Source: Cucumis sativus
Taxonomy: Eukaryota > Streptophyta > Magnoliopsida > Cucurbitales > Cucurbitaceae
Assembly: GCF_000004075.3 (NCBI RefSeq)
Contig: NC_026656.2
Location: forward strand, 15,066,001-15,130,000
Direction: 5' to 3'
DNA length: 64,000 nucleotides
The translations under genes and the position numbers were made by a program. Positions 1 to 12,082 of this stretch are shown piece after piece. Numbering within the stretch: position 1 is the stretch's first letter; every line of letters begins with the position of its first letter. Under the pieces are notes generated by a model that saw nothing but the letters and a program-made list of their open reading frames with translations, was not told the DNA's origin and did no database searches.

Positions 1-2600
1 ATACGTAGTCTACATTTCAATCAAACTCCCTTCTCTATATGAGCTTTGTGGGGGAAATAGTGAAAATAGGAGTCAGAATAAATAGATGCATTTACTACAA
101 TCTTCAATTATTTGTTGAAAGAAGGCAATTCCTTCTTCACTTTCACTTATAGAGCAATGATCCATTGCATTCTTTGAAAATGATCTTGAAGTTTATGTAT
201 CTCTTATGTTTACATCTTTAGTTTTGTAGCAATTGTTCTACAAGATCTGATTATCAATGAGAAAGATTGTTTTTCACCCTCTTCTGTTGTACTCATAAGC
301 ACACGCGTTGAATTATAATACAATTTAAAATGGTTCTAAAAAACTTTAACGTCTGCTTATGAAATATGAAACTCATGAGTAAGAAGTCGGGCAAAACAAC
401 GTAACCGATATCAAATGGACCTAAAATTGTGAACTAAAAAGGTGTTTTTAAATAATTAGGCATTTGAATATTGATTAGGATGGAACAAATATAGTTTCCA
501 AATGCTTTTTAAAAATGATTTCTATAAGTTGTTCAAAGTGATAAATAATTAGGCTATTGATTTTTATTAAACCTATAACTAAGATTATATCGATAGGGTC
601 CATGTGGAATATAGTCCAAAGGATAAGAATTAATTCAAGGGATGAGTTTGGTTATTAAGTGGTCAAAAAGATTTCTCCTAAAAGTGTTTAATACTTATTA
701 ATGCTCATAATTTTAATCCAACAAAGTTAAATCTACACTTCAATCATTTGCTTTTTTAATGAAAATGATAAGGATTTATTGTACTCTCATATGTTCTTAA
801 ACTTTTAATGTGAGTGTTGTGTAAGATTAACTTGTAAAATTCAATAAATTATAAAACTTATTTGTTTGATGTAAAAAATTCTAAGACTTATTATACATGT
901 TTTAAAGGTCAATTATCTATTAGACCAAAAAAAAATTGAAATTAGTTCAAAATTTTAATTATTTTTTTGAAAACTTCAAAGACTTAGCCTATTTAAAATG
1001 GATTTGAAAAAGAGATGTTTTTTTATAAAGAAAATTATTTTAAACCGTTAAAAAAACTTGAAATAAAAATACTTTTTTTTTTGTCAATTTTTTTCTTAAT
1101 GTTTAAGCTTGTTTAGTTTGTTGTATATAATAAAATATTTTTACTAATGTCAAATTACAACAAATGAATTTTTCGACAATGATCGAAATGGCCAAAGAAT
1201 GGAAGGCGGTGGTTGTTGAAGTTGGTGGTTTGAATTGACTGACGATAGACGTTAAAAGTTGTAGTTGGAATTAATCGATCGTGAAATATTGCGGTTCAAA
1301 GCTTCTCACACAAATTAGAATGAGATTAACTATTAGACATCTCTAATTAATTATCATTATTTAGTACTAATTTCAACATTAAAAAGTATGCACTTTTTTA
1401 TGGTTCTAGAAGTGGGCTCATATTGGATAAGAATTTGAGTTTTTTTTATTTATTTATTTATTTATTATTATTATTATTATTATGATTATGAGAAAGTTAA
1501 TTGATTGTTTTTGTTCTTGATGTATAAGTGTAAGCAATATTTGATGAAATCAACAAATAACTTCAACCATTAACTGAATTTTCCTTAGAGAAAAAAAAAA
1601 AAAGAGGAGTGTCATTTCAACCTCAAAAGGTCTTTAGTATTATTACTCAATTGTCAACATAATATGAGTTTTCAACTTTAATTAAATTGATGTGACTTTC
1701 TCTTCACAAAATTTAACTTATTATTGCCTTTATTTTCTTTTTCCAAACTAATGCAAATGTTAATATTATTACTCTGAAAAGTATAAGAGTATTTTTTTTA
1801 AAAAAAAATGTTTATTTTGATCTTATCATTAAACATTCCTTAAACCATTTAGCCAAAATCCTTATAAGGGAAGGGATGGATTTTTGCTAAGTTATTTGAT
1901 AGATATTTTTGTTGCTTTAACAAAGTATTTGAAACGAAATGGTAACCCAATTGAAAGTTCATAATACACCTTTATACTCTCTCAAAATCTAAAACCAAAT
2001 GAAAGTCCAATTACAATTTGGATTGATATAAAATAGGAAGAAAAAAAAAACACTTATTCCTTGAAATTCAAATTCCAAGTTTGCAACTCCACATTTTTTG
2101 GAAAAACCAAATGAGAAGAGGGAAAAAAGTCAAATGAGGTGATGAAAAAAAAAAAGAGATGATTTCCTTTGACTAAAATAATGTCATTGAGACTAAAATA
2201 AATTGTTAAAAAATTAGAGAAATCACAACAGAACTTTCCAAAAATATGAAAATCAAAACATATTAAGAGAATAAAGATTTCTATATTTCTATACTACTTA
2301 TCAAAGGGAAGGTCAATGTCGTTCAACAACTAAACCCATTTTAAATTAGTGAATAATTTCGTTTTCCAAAATTAAAGTGGGAAAAAAATTCACAATAATC
2401 AACGGTGTTAGTTGAATACAGAGATGGGTTTAACAGGAATCAACTTCAATGATTATATACTTCCAATGTCAAAGGTAATTTATATCACTTTTCTGCTTCT
2501 TTTACCTTCCCACGAGTGCTATCATTATTACCATTTCTGTTCTAAATTCTCAATTAAAAAGGCAAATTGAAAAAAAGATAGAGAGAGAAATGGAAGGGAA
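1..2600. other. AT-rich intergenic DNA, no gene seen
   Basis: No open reading frame with family resemblance or gene-like base composition is visible. The stretch is dominated by A and T runs, with a short TTA/TTAT microsatellite near 1445-1485. A slightly less AT-rich patch at about 1190-1330 has no recognisable coding content. The right end (about 2400-2600) lies beyond the 3' side of the trihelix gene. Confidence 0.6.
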
Positions 2601-2606
2601 GATCAA

Positions 2607-3016
2607 TTGAAACTTTTGCATTATATCATTAAACAGATTACTACAGCAATTCACCAGCACTTGCAACAGCAAAATAATGCTGGATTTTTCTTTATTGATA
2701 TAGAGATAAACAAACATGGAACAAACAAACGTTTTTTTTTTTCAACTTTTGCACACAATAATAAACAATTCAAAGTTTCTCCCCCCCTCCTCTCCTCTTA
2801 TTCTCTTCTTTCTCTAGCCTACATGTATCATCATCTATTCAAGAAAATAAAGAAAGATATACATAATATATGTAGATACATACATACATACATACATATA
2901 TATATAGACAGACAGATTTCAATTCCCATTTTTGTAGTATCAATATCAAAAGTTGAAGGGTCTGACCTTTTTGAACATTTGAGCCGTTTGATTTCACTGC
3001 TGTGCTGGCTGTTCAG
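2607..3016 (-). other. Probable 3' UTR and flank of the trihelix gene
   Basis: This stretch lies directly downstream of the trihelix stop codon on the minus strand. It holds no coding signal of its own; the plus-strand reading frame across it is low complexity. A compound microsatellite (TACA)n-(TA)n-(GACA)n sits at about 2876-2916. The extent of the transcript cannot be fixed from sequence. Confidence 0.4.
2876..2916. repeat. Compound microsatellite (TACA)n(TA)n(GACA)n
   Basis: Directly visible run of about five TACA units followed by TA units and two GACA units, downstream of the trihelix stop codon. Confidence 0.9.
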
Positions 3017-4767
3017 CTAGTTGACTTGCATTTGATTATTGTTGTTGTTGTTGTTGTTGTTGGCTACAATCCGATAGTCCTCGTCTTCGTCTTCTCCTTC
3101 TTCGCCTTCATCTTCTTGGTTTTGATTATCTGCATTCTCAGCTTCGCCATCGTCTGTTGCTGATTCAGGTTGGTGGGTTTCCTCTTGGCTGCCCATCATG
3201 TGCATCAATAGTTCCTCGGGTTTTAGTTCGTAATTTGGATTGGCTGGATTGTTGATGACTTTCTTGGACTTCTGTTTGTACAATGCATCGAGTTGCTGGA
3301 AATAAGGGCATGTCTTTGAATCCTCGGGTCGCTTTTTGTTGCTTTCCTTTACTCTTTTGAAGTATTTGTTGATGTTCTCCCATTTCTCTTTACACCTCTT
3401 TGCATTTCTATCATAACCAAGTTTCTTCATGGCTAGTGATATTTCTTCCCAGAGAGGACCTTTAGGGCCATTATCTTGGTACTTCATCTGTAGATTAGTC
3501 CTAAGCTGAATAAGAGCATCGATCTCTTCTTTCGGCCATCGAGATGAACTAATCTGATTTGAGTTACCATTGTTGATATTCTCTTGAGTGCTTGTATTTC
3601 TTTCACCATTAGCATCATCTTGCTTCTCAGTCAAATTCTCCATCAAAAGCAAGTTCTCAGGAAACTGCACCGTACCCCCTTGTTCAGAGAAAACCTTCAA
3701 GAATGAAAGAACGGCTGCATCCTTAGCAGCCGCAATCGATCTCTCTTGATTTAAACGCTCTCGCTCTTTCTTGATTCGAGCTAATTCTTGCATCTTCCAC
3801 TCTTCTTCTCTCGCTAACCTCTCTACTTCACATTTCTCCAATGCCTCCACAAACTTCTTTTGCAATTTCTCCTGCTTCTCAATCACTTCATTCATTAACC
3901 TCTCAAAGAACTCAACAAACTTCCTCTTCTTCTTCCTCGTCCCACCCGACTCTTTGCTCGAAGAAGACGTAGTCGAGGTGGATAACGAAGTGGTGGTAGT
4001 TTCAACAAAATTTGCACCTGGGTTTACTACGGAACAAGGAATTGCATTGTGAACAACATTGTTCGGGATAATCCTTGGGATTTCTTCCATTGAATCAGCT
4101 TGAGAAGGAAGCAATGAATGATTATCTAGAGCTTCTAATTGCTCAAAATACCTATAATTTTTCCCATTTGATTTGCCTGATCTTCCATCTTTAGTCCTTT
4201 TGTGATACTTATAAATGTTCTCAAACTTCTCTTTGCATTTCTTCGCATTTCGATTATATCCAAGCTCACCCAATTTCCTAACAAACATAAGATTCAGTTT
4301 CAAAACTCCATTGATACGATTCAGAAATCTCAATCAACGAAACAACAAATTCCAAACATAGAATATTACAAGTTATTACTCAAAAGAACTCGATTTCAAA
4401 GAGAATAAATCAGTAACCAAACAATTTTCAATGAAAATCAATAAACAGAAAGAAGTAAGAATCCAATCCAATTCTCCAAATTTTTCTCAGTAAACAAACA
4501 AACAGAAAATCTTCAATTCCAAACTAACCTGGAAACTTCTTCCCATAGAGGAGCTTTCAAGCTTGCATCCCTAAACGCAGTGTCCATACTCGACCGAACC
4601 TTCAGCAAAGCCATAGTTTCCTCTCGCGGCCACCGATTACCAGGCCAGTTCCGGTCAGCTTCCTCTAAAACTCCGGCAGAAGCCGCCGCAGCCTCTTCCT
4701 TGAAGACCCGGTTGGCGTCGGCGACGGCGGCGGAAGAGTTTTCCGGTGAAGGGGAAATTTCCAGCAT
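3017..4767 (-). CDS. Trihelix transcription factor, GT-2/DF1 type
   Basis: Two coding exons on the minus strand, 4767-4529 and 4277-3017, with a GT-AG intron at 4528-4278 that splits an Arg codon inside the N-terminal trihelix. The joined protein is 499 residues. It has two MYB-like trihelix DNA-binding domains, at about residues 40-115 (GNRWPREE ... LWEEVSRKLGELGYNRNAKKCKEKFENIYKYHKR) and about 325-413 (SRWPKEE ... LWEEISLAMKKLGY ... CKEKWENINKYFKR). Between them are a basic patch RKKKRKF (194-200, likely nuclear signal) and a charged helix (about 201-276) typical of the central GT-2 coiled region. The tail is acidic (about 452-480) and ends with a nine-Asn run. Two trihelix domains with a central helix define the GT-2 clade (GT-2, DF1, GTL1), nuclear proteins that bind GT elements. 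Which paralogue this is cannot be settled here. Confidence 0.93.
3034..3063 (-). repeat. TTG/AAC trinucleotide repeat coding poly-Asn
   Basis: A run of about seven TTG units plus flanking ATT on the plus strand encodes the nine consecutive Asn residues (486-494) near the C-terminus of the trihelix protein. It is an in-frame coding microsatellite. Confidence 0.85.
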
Positions 4768-7700
4768 CAGTTACAGAAATTTTACAGCTTCGGGCAAAAA
4801 AAATATATATATATAAAAAAAAAAGAGAGAGAGAGAATTAAAGTGTGTAGAGAAAGTTGAAAAGAAGAGATGTAAATTTGAAAGAAAAAAAAAATTAGGG
4901 TTGTGTGAAGATATGGGTAAAGGGTAAATTGGAAGAAGAGGAATTTAAGAAATGGGATTCCATTGATGAGTATTGCGGATTCAAAGCTTCACATCCGCCA
5001 TTACTTTCCTTCCTTCCTTACCTTCAATTTCATTGTCTCTATAAAGCTAAGTAAAATAAATAAATATTTTGGCAAATTTGATAACATTTTTAAATTTTAA
5101 ATTTTAATTTTTGTTACCTACTCTTTAAAGGAAGTTTTAGAAATTAAAACCTAAGCTTGTAATTTTTTAATTTTACTTTTTGAAAGAAAAAAAAAAAACA
5201 TAAAAATGAGTGCCAAATAGATGAAATTGAAATTGAGTGTTTATAATTTAGATATAGTAAAGTGTTAAGGAATTGTAATATGTTGTTAGGAATGGTTGAA
5301 TTGTTATGGAAAGGGATAATGATAATATTGAAAATGAAAATGAAATTTAAAGAGAAAAAAAGGATGATAAAGAAAGAAATAAAGTAAGAGCACTACCATT
5401 TTGAGAGAGTGCTCCTTTTCCAATAACCACCCAAATAAATATACACAAAAAACTATCTTTATTATTTATTTATCCTTAATTTCTTATTTTATCTATATAT
5501 ATATATATATTATAAAAATTAGTATGGATCTATGAAATGAAATATAGAAAAATACTTAAATAATTGTAAATTACACGAGTGGGAGTATAATTCAACTTTA
5601 TATTGTGATTACCGAGGATATAAAATTGTTAGGTCCTTACGATAATTGATATGACTTTTCATTCTCTTCATGATTGTTGTACTAAAAAATGTTAAAATAT
5701 TATGCTTAAAATGTTAAAATACCATTTTGATTCTTGATATTTGTTTAATTTTGGAATAAGGAGTTGGTTATTATAATCTTAGGTTATTGTATAGTTAAGT
5801 TATAGCAAATGATGAGCGTAAAATTGTAGGAAATAATAAATAGTGTAGAAAATGTGGGTTTTGAAATAGTGTTGTTATAGTTAGCTGGAAAGTACAAAAC
5901 ATCATTTACTTTAGCAAGTATGTAATTATTGTAGTCTTAAAGCCCACGTTTGGTTGGTGGATAGATATATATATATTTTTTACCCTCGAAAAGACATTTT
6001 TCAGGGTTTGTTATTCAACACAATCCCGTCGAGATTGCAAGGGTTTGCGACTCCTTCTCTCAACAAGTATGTTCGTCTTCCTTCATCAATCAACCATATA
6101 TTTTCTTCTATTCTTTCTTTCATAATTTTGTTTTCACAATTTTTATTCACTCAAAGAGGGTTGGAGTTATGGTGAAGTGTGAACAAGTAGAGCTATGGTT
6201 GATTTGAAATGTGAAATGATGATTGGTGAACATTAATTTAATTTTGATTGCTTATACTTTCCCTTTTGACTTTATCTCCAATACAAATCCAAATTCACCT
6301 AAGCTATCTTCCCTTTTCCTCTAATTCTATATATATTAACATTCAAATACTATTTTTTTTCTATACAAATATAATCCTTCAATTATTACCCTAATCCAAT
6401 GCCTTAAATTATTGCTTTATCATTTCAATAAAAAGTTAAACTTTTTGGTCAAAATATTACAACTACATGTAAAATAAAAAATATAAAAAAAATTAGAAGC
6501 TTGAAGGTTGTAGAATAATAATATATATTATATTTATATAAAAAAATTGCATTCGATCATAATTTTTTTAAAAAAGTTAGTTGATAACACACTTTTTTTT
6601 ACGTATTGAAAATATAACAAATATAACAAGTAATTAATGATATTGATTATTAGACATTTAAACTTGCTATTTTTTAAATTTAGATAATGTAGTAACATGG
6701 ATTCTATTTTTGTTTAATAAAACATAATTTAAATAAAAAAAAGTTTTACTAATTTAGAAAAAGTATGTGACATAACAATGGAGGGTAAAATAGTAAATGT
6801 GCAGGGAGGGGTGGTGATGGGATTAGTCAAAGTCAACTAATACAACTCTTCATCTAATTTTATTGTATTTTTTAGATGGAAAGGTTGAGTTGGGCTGATG
6901 GGCCCCCGCACAGCTCATACTTGGGCTCTGGGGGGCCATTGGTGATTTCTCACTACATGCCTCACTTTACCTTTTTACCCTCAAAATATCTTTTTTTTAC
7001 TCGAAAATTGTATCACTTACCTGACATTTTTCTCATATTGCGAATATAACAAGGGATATCATATGCCTATTAGAGATCTATCGAAGAGTTATCGGCTTTT
7101 AAATTTGAAACTTTTACACGGTAGAAAATATAGTGAAATGGGTAATGTTATCATAAAAAAAATCTTTTTGCTATTTTGGAAGGTGTTTCTTTTTTAATTT
7201 TTATTTTTTCATACACAATTTCTCTTCTAATAAATATTAAAAATGTATTACAAACATACCCATCTAATGCCCAATTGACATTCTAATAATGTACTGGAAG
7301 AATGTTGCATGACAATTGTAAAGAGGGTTAAAAATGTAAATGGCCATAAATATTTGATAATTAGGAATGGTAAAGAGAGGTGGGAATGGGAATTAGTAGG
7401 GAGAAAGAGAGGCGACAATGATTAAAAATGTAGGCTTGAAATGGAGTGTAGAAATTGGTCACGTAATTGAAACAAACTTGCATCTTTAATTATGTGTCCT
7501 TTTCAACCTCTCTTTTAATTAATTCATTCCTTTTTCTTTCTCAATTACTTTCTTACATAATAACTACCTAAATATACCCTTTTTGCTCACTTAAATTACC
7601 TCCAATATCCTACACCTAATCTTTCATATTATATATGCAATCATATGTATATCAACTATACCACCTCTTTTTTATGCTCACCTAAATTACCATCAACTTT

Positions 7701-9477
7701 ATACATGTCTCTCTACTATACTCTTTTCAATATATAATAGGAGAAGGAGATATCAGTCACCTTAAAGATGTTGTGTAATGCTCCATCTACACCTAAGATT
7801 TGAAATGCATATTTGACACCTGGTGGTTCAAGCACTTTTCCACGTCCTCTCTGACTCACCTCAAACAGATATTGCTAGGATACTCATATGTAACGTTATT
7901 GGAGCCATGATCATGTGTAGAATTTGGATTTTGAATCCTAGTCTAAGTACTCAACCCAAACCGTTACATACTATACATAGTTAAATTGGGTTGACTTTGA
8001 CTTTAAAGTTTTAAATTTATACATTTGCATTGATAAGACAAGACAAAAGCAATCCTACTTAAAATACCATGAAAAGACAAAAATGAAAAAAAAAATCTAA
8101 ATCTCATCAAAATTATTAAATAAAAATATAAACGATAATTTAACGGTGAAACGAGATTCATATATTTCAATCTATTTCAACTACAAAAGCAAGTTTCAAT
8201 GACCAAAAAATGTCCTATGCAATATAAAATTGTTAAGAAAGTATTTTAAAGGCATACAAATTCAAATTTTAAACTCATTAAAAGACGTGAAATTTACAAT
8301 ATAACTCCACATTACTCGAATAAATTGTTTAAAATTTTAGGGTTTTAAGATAAATAATAATGAAAAATACGAAAACATAGAAAGAGTACAAACACCAACT
8401 TATTTAGTATAGGCTTAAGGGGGCTCAAGTCACCCCTAAATTTTATCGTATAGTCTCATGTCAATAAATTTTCTGAATCCGCCACTGAGTACAAAGATAG
8501 AAAGAAAAAAAAATGAAAGTGATATCATCTATGAAGAATGCACCATTTTTTTAGTTCAAATATAAACAAACGAGAAAGAGAAAAACTCAACCATTGAAAA
8601 AGAGTCCGTTTAGAACCAATGAGTTTCAAGCCAAATCGATGATGACCTCCACTGTGTTCGAACATCAGAAGCATGCAAGCTTGTGAGCTCTAAAATTAGA
8701 GTAGCAATTGAGAATTAGATCAAAGGGGATTATCCTAAACACAAATTCCAATCACTTATCATTGAATTACGTACTTTATATCACTTATATAGTTTGATAG
8801 GTGATAGTCTTTCTAACAAACGTCCGCCACACATTGAAGTATTAATTTTATCAATGTCAAAAGAAATTTTGGACTTCCTAAATTTAGGACTAAGGTCAAT
8901 GTTAAATTTCAATATAAATTTATCAATAATCAACTAAATGTAAATTGATATTAATATTCGAGAAATTTGAGTGCTTTTAAGGATACAAAAATTAATATCT
9001 ACGTTATAAAACATATAACCTTTTTTCGAATAGGGAAGAAATAAGTCCTATTTGATTATATTTGATGTTGTTTATCGGTGTTTTGTAATCATAATATAAG
9101 ATATGAAACCCACTTCCAAGTTTGTAATCAAATTGTGTTCTAACTCATGAACATCGTGGATGGTGCTCAATTCGATTACAATTGAAAATTAAGTGAAAAT
9201 TTTGTTACGGTACAAAATTACTATTACTATTATCATTATCACAACAAAAACCGTATACAGTAAACATAAGAAAACAAAATATCAAATTAGGTTTGTGATT
9301 GAAACCTACTACGATTAATTCATTAATGAAATCTCGTTAGGATTAGATCATTTGGTAACCCTAATATGATAGGAATCTGTGAAGAACTCACTGCTCAAAT
9401 TTGACCGATTAATCCCATTGTGGGCTTTGCCAAAACGATCCATGAGAATCCATTCCCCAGTTTGGGAAGAAGGAAAC
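4768..9477. other. Trihelix 5' flank and AT-rich intergenic DNA
   Basis: The first part (about 4768-5040) is the trihelix leader and promoter side, with a TA run and a CT/GA tract at 4801-4836. The rest is AT-rich with no gene I can support. Short items inside it are a GGGCC-rich patch at 6885-6936, an isolated exon-like segment on the minus strand at 7761-7850, and a phrase near 8400-8490 that resembles decayed transposon ends. Confidence 0.5.
7761..7850 (-). other. Isolated exon-like open segment, unknown
   Basis: On the minus strand this 90-base segment reads 30 sense codons with protein-like composition (beginning RGRGKVLEPPGVKYAFQILG). It is bounded by an AG on its 5' side and GTGACT on its 3' side, as an internal phase-0 exon would be. 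No partner exons are visible nearby, so it may be a gene fragment or a chance open stretch. I do not recognise the family. Confidence 0.2.
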
Positions 9478-9484
9478 TATAAAG
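9478..9484 (+). promoter_or_regulatory. Possible TATA box of BOLA2
   Basis: TATAAAG lies 51 bases upstream of the BOLA2 start codon. The spacing would give a leader of about 25 bases. It is only a motif match. Confidence 0.4.
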
Positions 9485-9534
9485 CAAAGAAGAAGAAACG
9501 GTAGAAAGGGCAAGGAGCGAGGTCAGTGAAGAAT

Positions 9535-11740
9535 ATGGGTGTCACTAAGGAGCAACTCGAATCTACTTTAACCTCTAAATTGAATCCTCAACATCTGGTT
9601 TGCTTCGTCTTCACGCTCTTTCTCTAATTTCTTCTTCATCTGATCATATCATCTTCGATTCTTCTGTTCTGATCACATGGGGTTTTCCCTTTCCCCTCTT
9701 TTCAATTATGTTTGAACTGTGGCATTCTCTTCTTGCTTGTTTAACTTCTCTAACTCCTACATACTCCTACATATTCCATTGCTTTATATTGGGGGTTGTG
9801 AAACTGCTGGGAAGAGGTTTTATATGTGACTAATTGGACTAAAGCTCTGATGGGTTTGTTTATTTTTCAACTTTTTTTGTGAAAATTGTGTTTTTAAGTG
9901 AAAACCAAATGGGGAAGGTTATCTTTTGATGCAATGGATGACTTCCCTCTGTTTTCTGTTTGTACTTGTAGATCATATAGTGTTTGAGTGGTGGATTTGA
10001 TAGGTTTATGGGATCATTCACAGTGTAGTTGTTTAGGGATCATTCATCTTTAAAAAGGCTTTTTTTTTTTGTTCAATTGGCATGATTTTATTTACCGTTT
10101 TGTGATGATTTTGGTTTTAGTGTCGCTTACTGATAATTCCTCAGCCTTTTTCTATACTTATAGAAATCACCTTTTGAATTAATGGTCAAGTTTGAGAAAC
10201 AAATTAAGTTCTCCAAACAAAAATGTTGTTGATAAACAAATTTATCTTTCAAGAAATAGAAATCCAACAAACAAAATTGTTATCAAGTTGATGTTGTATT
10301 AAAGCATATTGCTTACTTGCCTGATTTGGTAGGATTATGATGTTTACTATTGTTGGATTACTAAAGGAATACTATATGAATCTTCTGTGAAATGTGTTTG
10401 AACTTGATACTAGAAATTCAAAAATAGAAGTAAAGCTTCAAAAATGGGGACTGCTTTTGTCTTGAAGGGATTTGTTGTAAATTTGTTGTTTAAAGAAAGG
10501 TCTTGAAGTTTGCCCCAATGCCCATTGGCTGTCTGCAATTGTAGGGTTTATAGAAGTGAACTACAGTATGCTATTTTTTTAGTACAACAAATATGGGGTT
10601 CAAGATTTAAATCAATGACCTCAAGGAAGAGAGTTAATGCCTTAACAAATGAGCTATACTCAAGCAAACAAGGTACAGTTTTTAAAAGGGAACATTTCTC
10701 TTGAAGGAGGCTATTCTTGTTCTAGTCCTTACTAGGCTACCAATTTAAACAAACACAAAAAATTTCAAGCACCTCACACTAATAAGGAGAGCAAACTAGG
10801 TTAGAGGGTGAGGAAGTTGTAATGTGATAATATGTTTATGTCAGCCATGGGGAATTGTTTTTCCTTCAAAAAAAAGATGAAGGGGTATAGTTTATTTTCA
10901 TACTTTGGCATGTATGAAATTCTAGCTCTGTGTGCATTGAGAGAGAAAGAAGACCTCGGGCTTTCTTGGCAATTTTGCCTATATTGTGAATGTATAAGTT
11001 CAAGCTCTATCCCTTCCTAATAAGGTTCTCCTTCCAAGATCCCTTGGCATTGAGGAGAAAGGAAACTCTCTTGATTATTGGCCCTGTCATGAACCCAGCC
11101 TGGCTTGAAATTCTCATCATTCAGAACTCAAATGTCTTCCTTGATCCTAATATGGCTACTATTTCTGACCAAGCTTTGCCTTTATGAAGTCCTCATTACA
11201 GAAATATCTCCCCTTCAAAATCTTCAATAGAACACGAGAAGTTTTAGAGCATAGGGATTAACCATGTAATGTAACTTTGATGAAAGTACTTGTGAATAAT
11301 GTATATGCAAGTTTATTTCCTTATTACACCTTCTGGGTTTATCACTTCTGTAAGTAATTAGTATACTTCACGTTAGATAAACAAGCAAAATCAGCATCTT
11401 GAATCACTAATTATTTCCTTGTTTATTTCAGGAGGTAACTGATACATCTGGAGGGTAAGTTTTAAACCAAGCATGATTGAAGTTTTTACAATACATTTCC
11501 ATTACAATTTCCTGAAACGTAAAACAATTTGTCTCCACCAGATGCGGGGCGAGCTTCGTAATTGACATTGTCTCGGAACAATTTGAAGGGAAAAGGTTGC
11601 TTGAGCGACATCGATTGGTGAATGCTGCTTTGGTGGAGGAAATGAAACAGATTCATGCTCTCTCCATCAAGAAGGCTCTGACCCCACAACAATGGAAGCA
11701 ACAACAAGAAGAATCTGAAAAATCAAAATCTGCAGCTTAG
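9535..11740 (+). CDS. BOLA2: BolA-like protein, BOLA2 type
   Basis: Three coding exons, 9535-9597, 11432-11454 and 11542-11740, joined by GT-AG introns of 1834 and 87 bases, give a 94-residue protein. It starts MGVTKEQLESTLTSKLNPQHLEV, carries the BolA core SGGCGASFVIDIVSEQFEG and KRLLERHRLVNAALVEEM, and ends HALSIKKALTPQQW plus a polar tail. This matches plant cytosolic/nuclear BOLA2 in length and order. Such proteins form Fe-S-linked complexes with monothiol glutaredoxins; the invariant His of the RHR segment and the Cys of GGCG are present. No transit peptide precedes the BolA fold, in line with the cytosolic form and unlike the plastid or mitochondrial BOLA1 and BOLA4. The large first intron contains a minus-strand tRNA-like SINE remnant at about 10590-10675. 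Confidence 0.93.
10585..10678 (-). repeat. tRNA-like SINE remnant in BOLA2 intron 1
   Basis: Read on the minus strand, the segment has an A-box-like stretch (TAGCTCATTTGTTAAGGC) followed about 30 bases later by a degenerate B-box-like stretch (GATTTAAATC). That is the layout of the pol III promoter in tRNA-derived SINEs. The copy is decayed. Confidence 0.45.
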
Positions 11741-11961
11741 AGAATGGTTTATAAGTAAAGTAAGAGCCATGATTGATAAATAAAGCATACCATAAAGCCT
11801 CTACAGTGATGGTGTAATCCTCATTCTGCTGTACTTGTGTATGAAAGTTTCTGCTTTTGAGTTTGTACTTCGTTGTGTTTAGTGAATTTCTTTTGAAATT
11901 TAGTATCTGTCATTTCAAAACGAAAAAAAAAAGAAAAATGAAACATTGGTTTTTAGAACCT

Positions 11962-12082
11962 ATCAAAGACTTAACCTTGTATCACTTTTGAAAAATTAAT
12001 CTAAACATGGTCAACCATTATGGTATGAACAGTTTTTTTTTTTTTTTTTTTTTTTTTATGGTAGAAAGGTTAAGTCTTTGAT
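11962..12082. repeat. Foldback with 17-bp perfect arms and poly-T
   Basis: ATCAAAGACTTAACCTT at 11962-11978 is the exact reverse complement of AAGGTTAAGTCTTTGAT at 12066-12082. The 87-base spacer includes an uninterrupted T run of nearly 30 bases. It lies about 220 bases past the BOLA2 stop codon. Confidence 0.8.

Noticed and set aside
2607-3020. A 137-residue plus-strand open frame
   Set aside because: Low complexity, crosses a TACA microsatellite and overlaps the 3' end of the trihelix gene; no family resemblance.
10832-11187. Short plus-strand frames in BOLA2 intron 1
   Set aside because: The DNA is less AT-rich than its surroundings and might be old transposon sequence, but no frame matches a family I know, so no gene is called.
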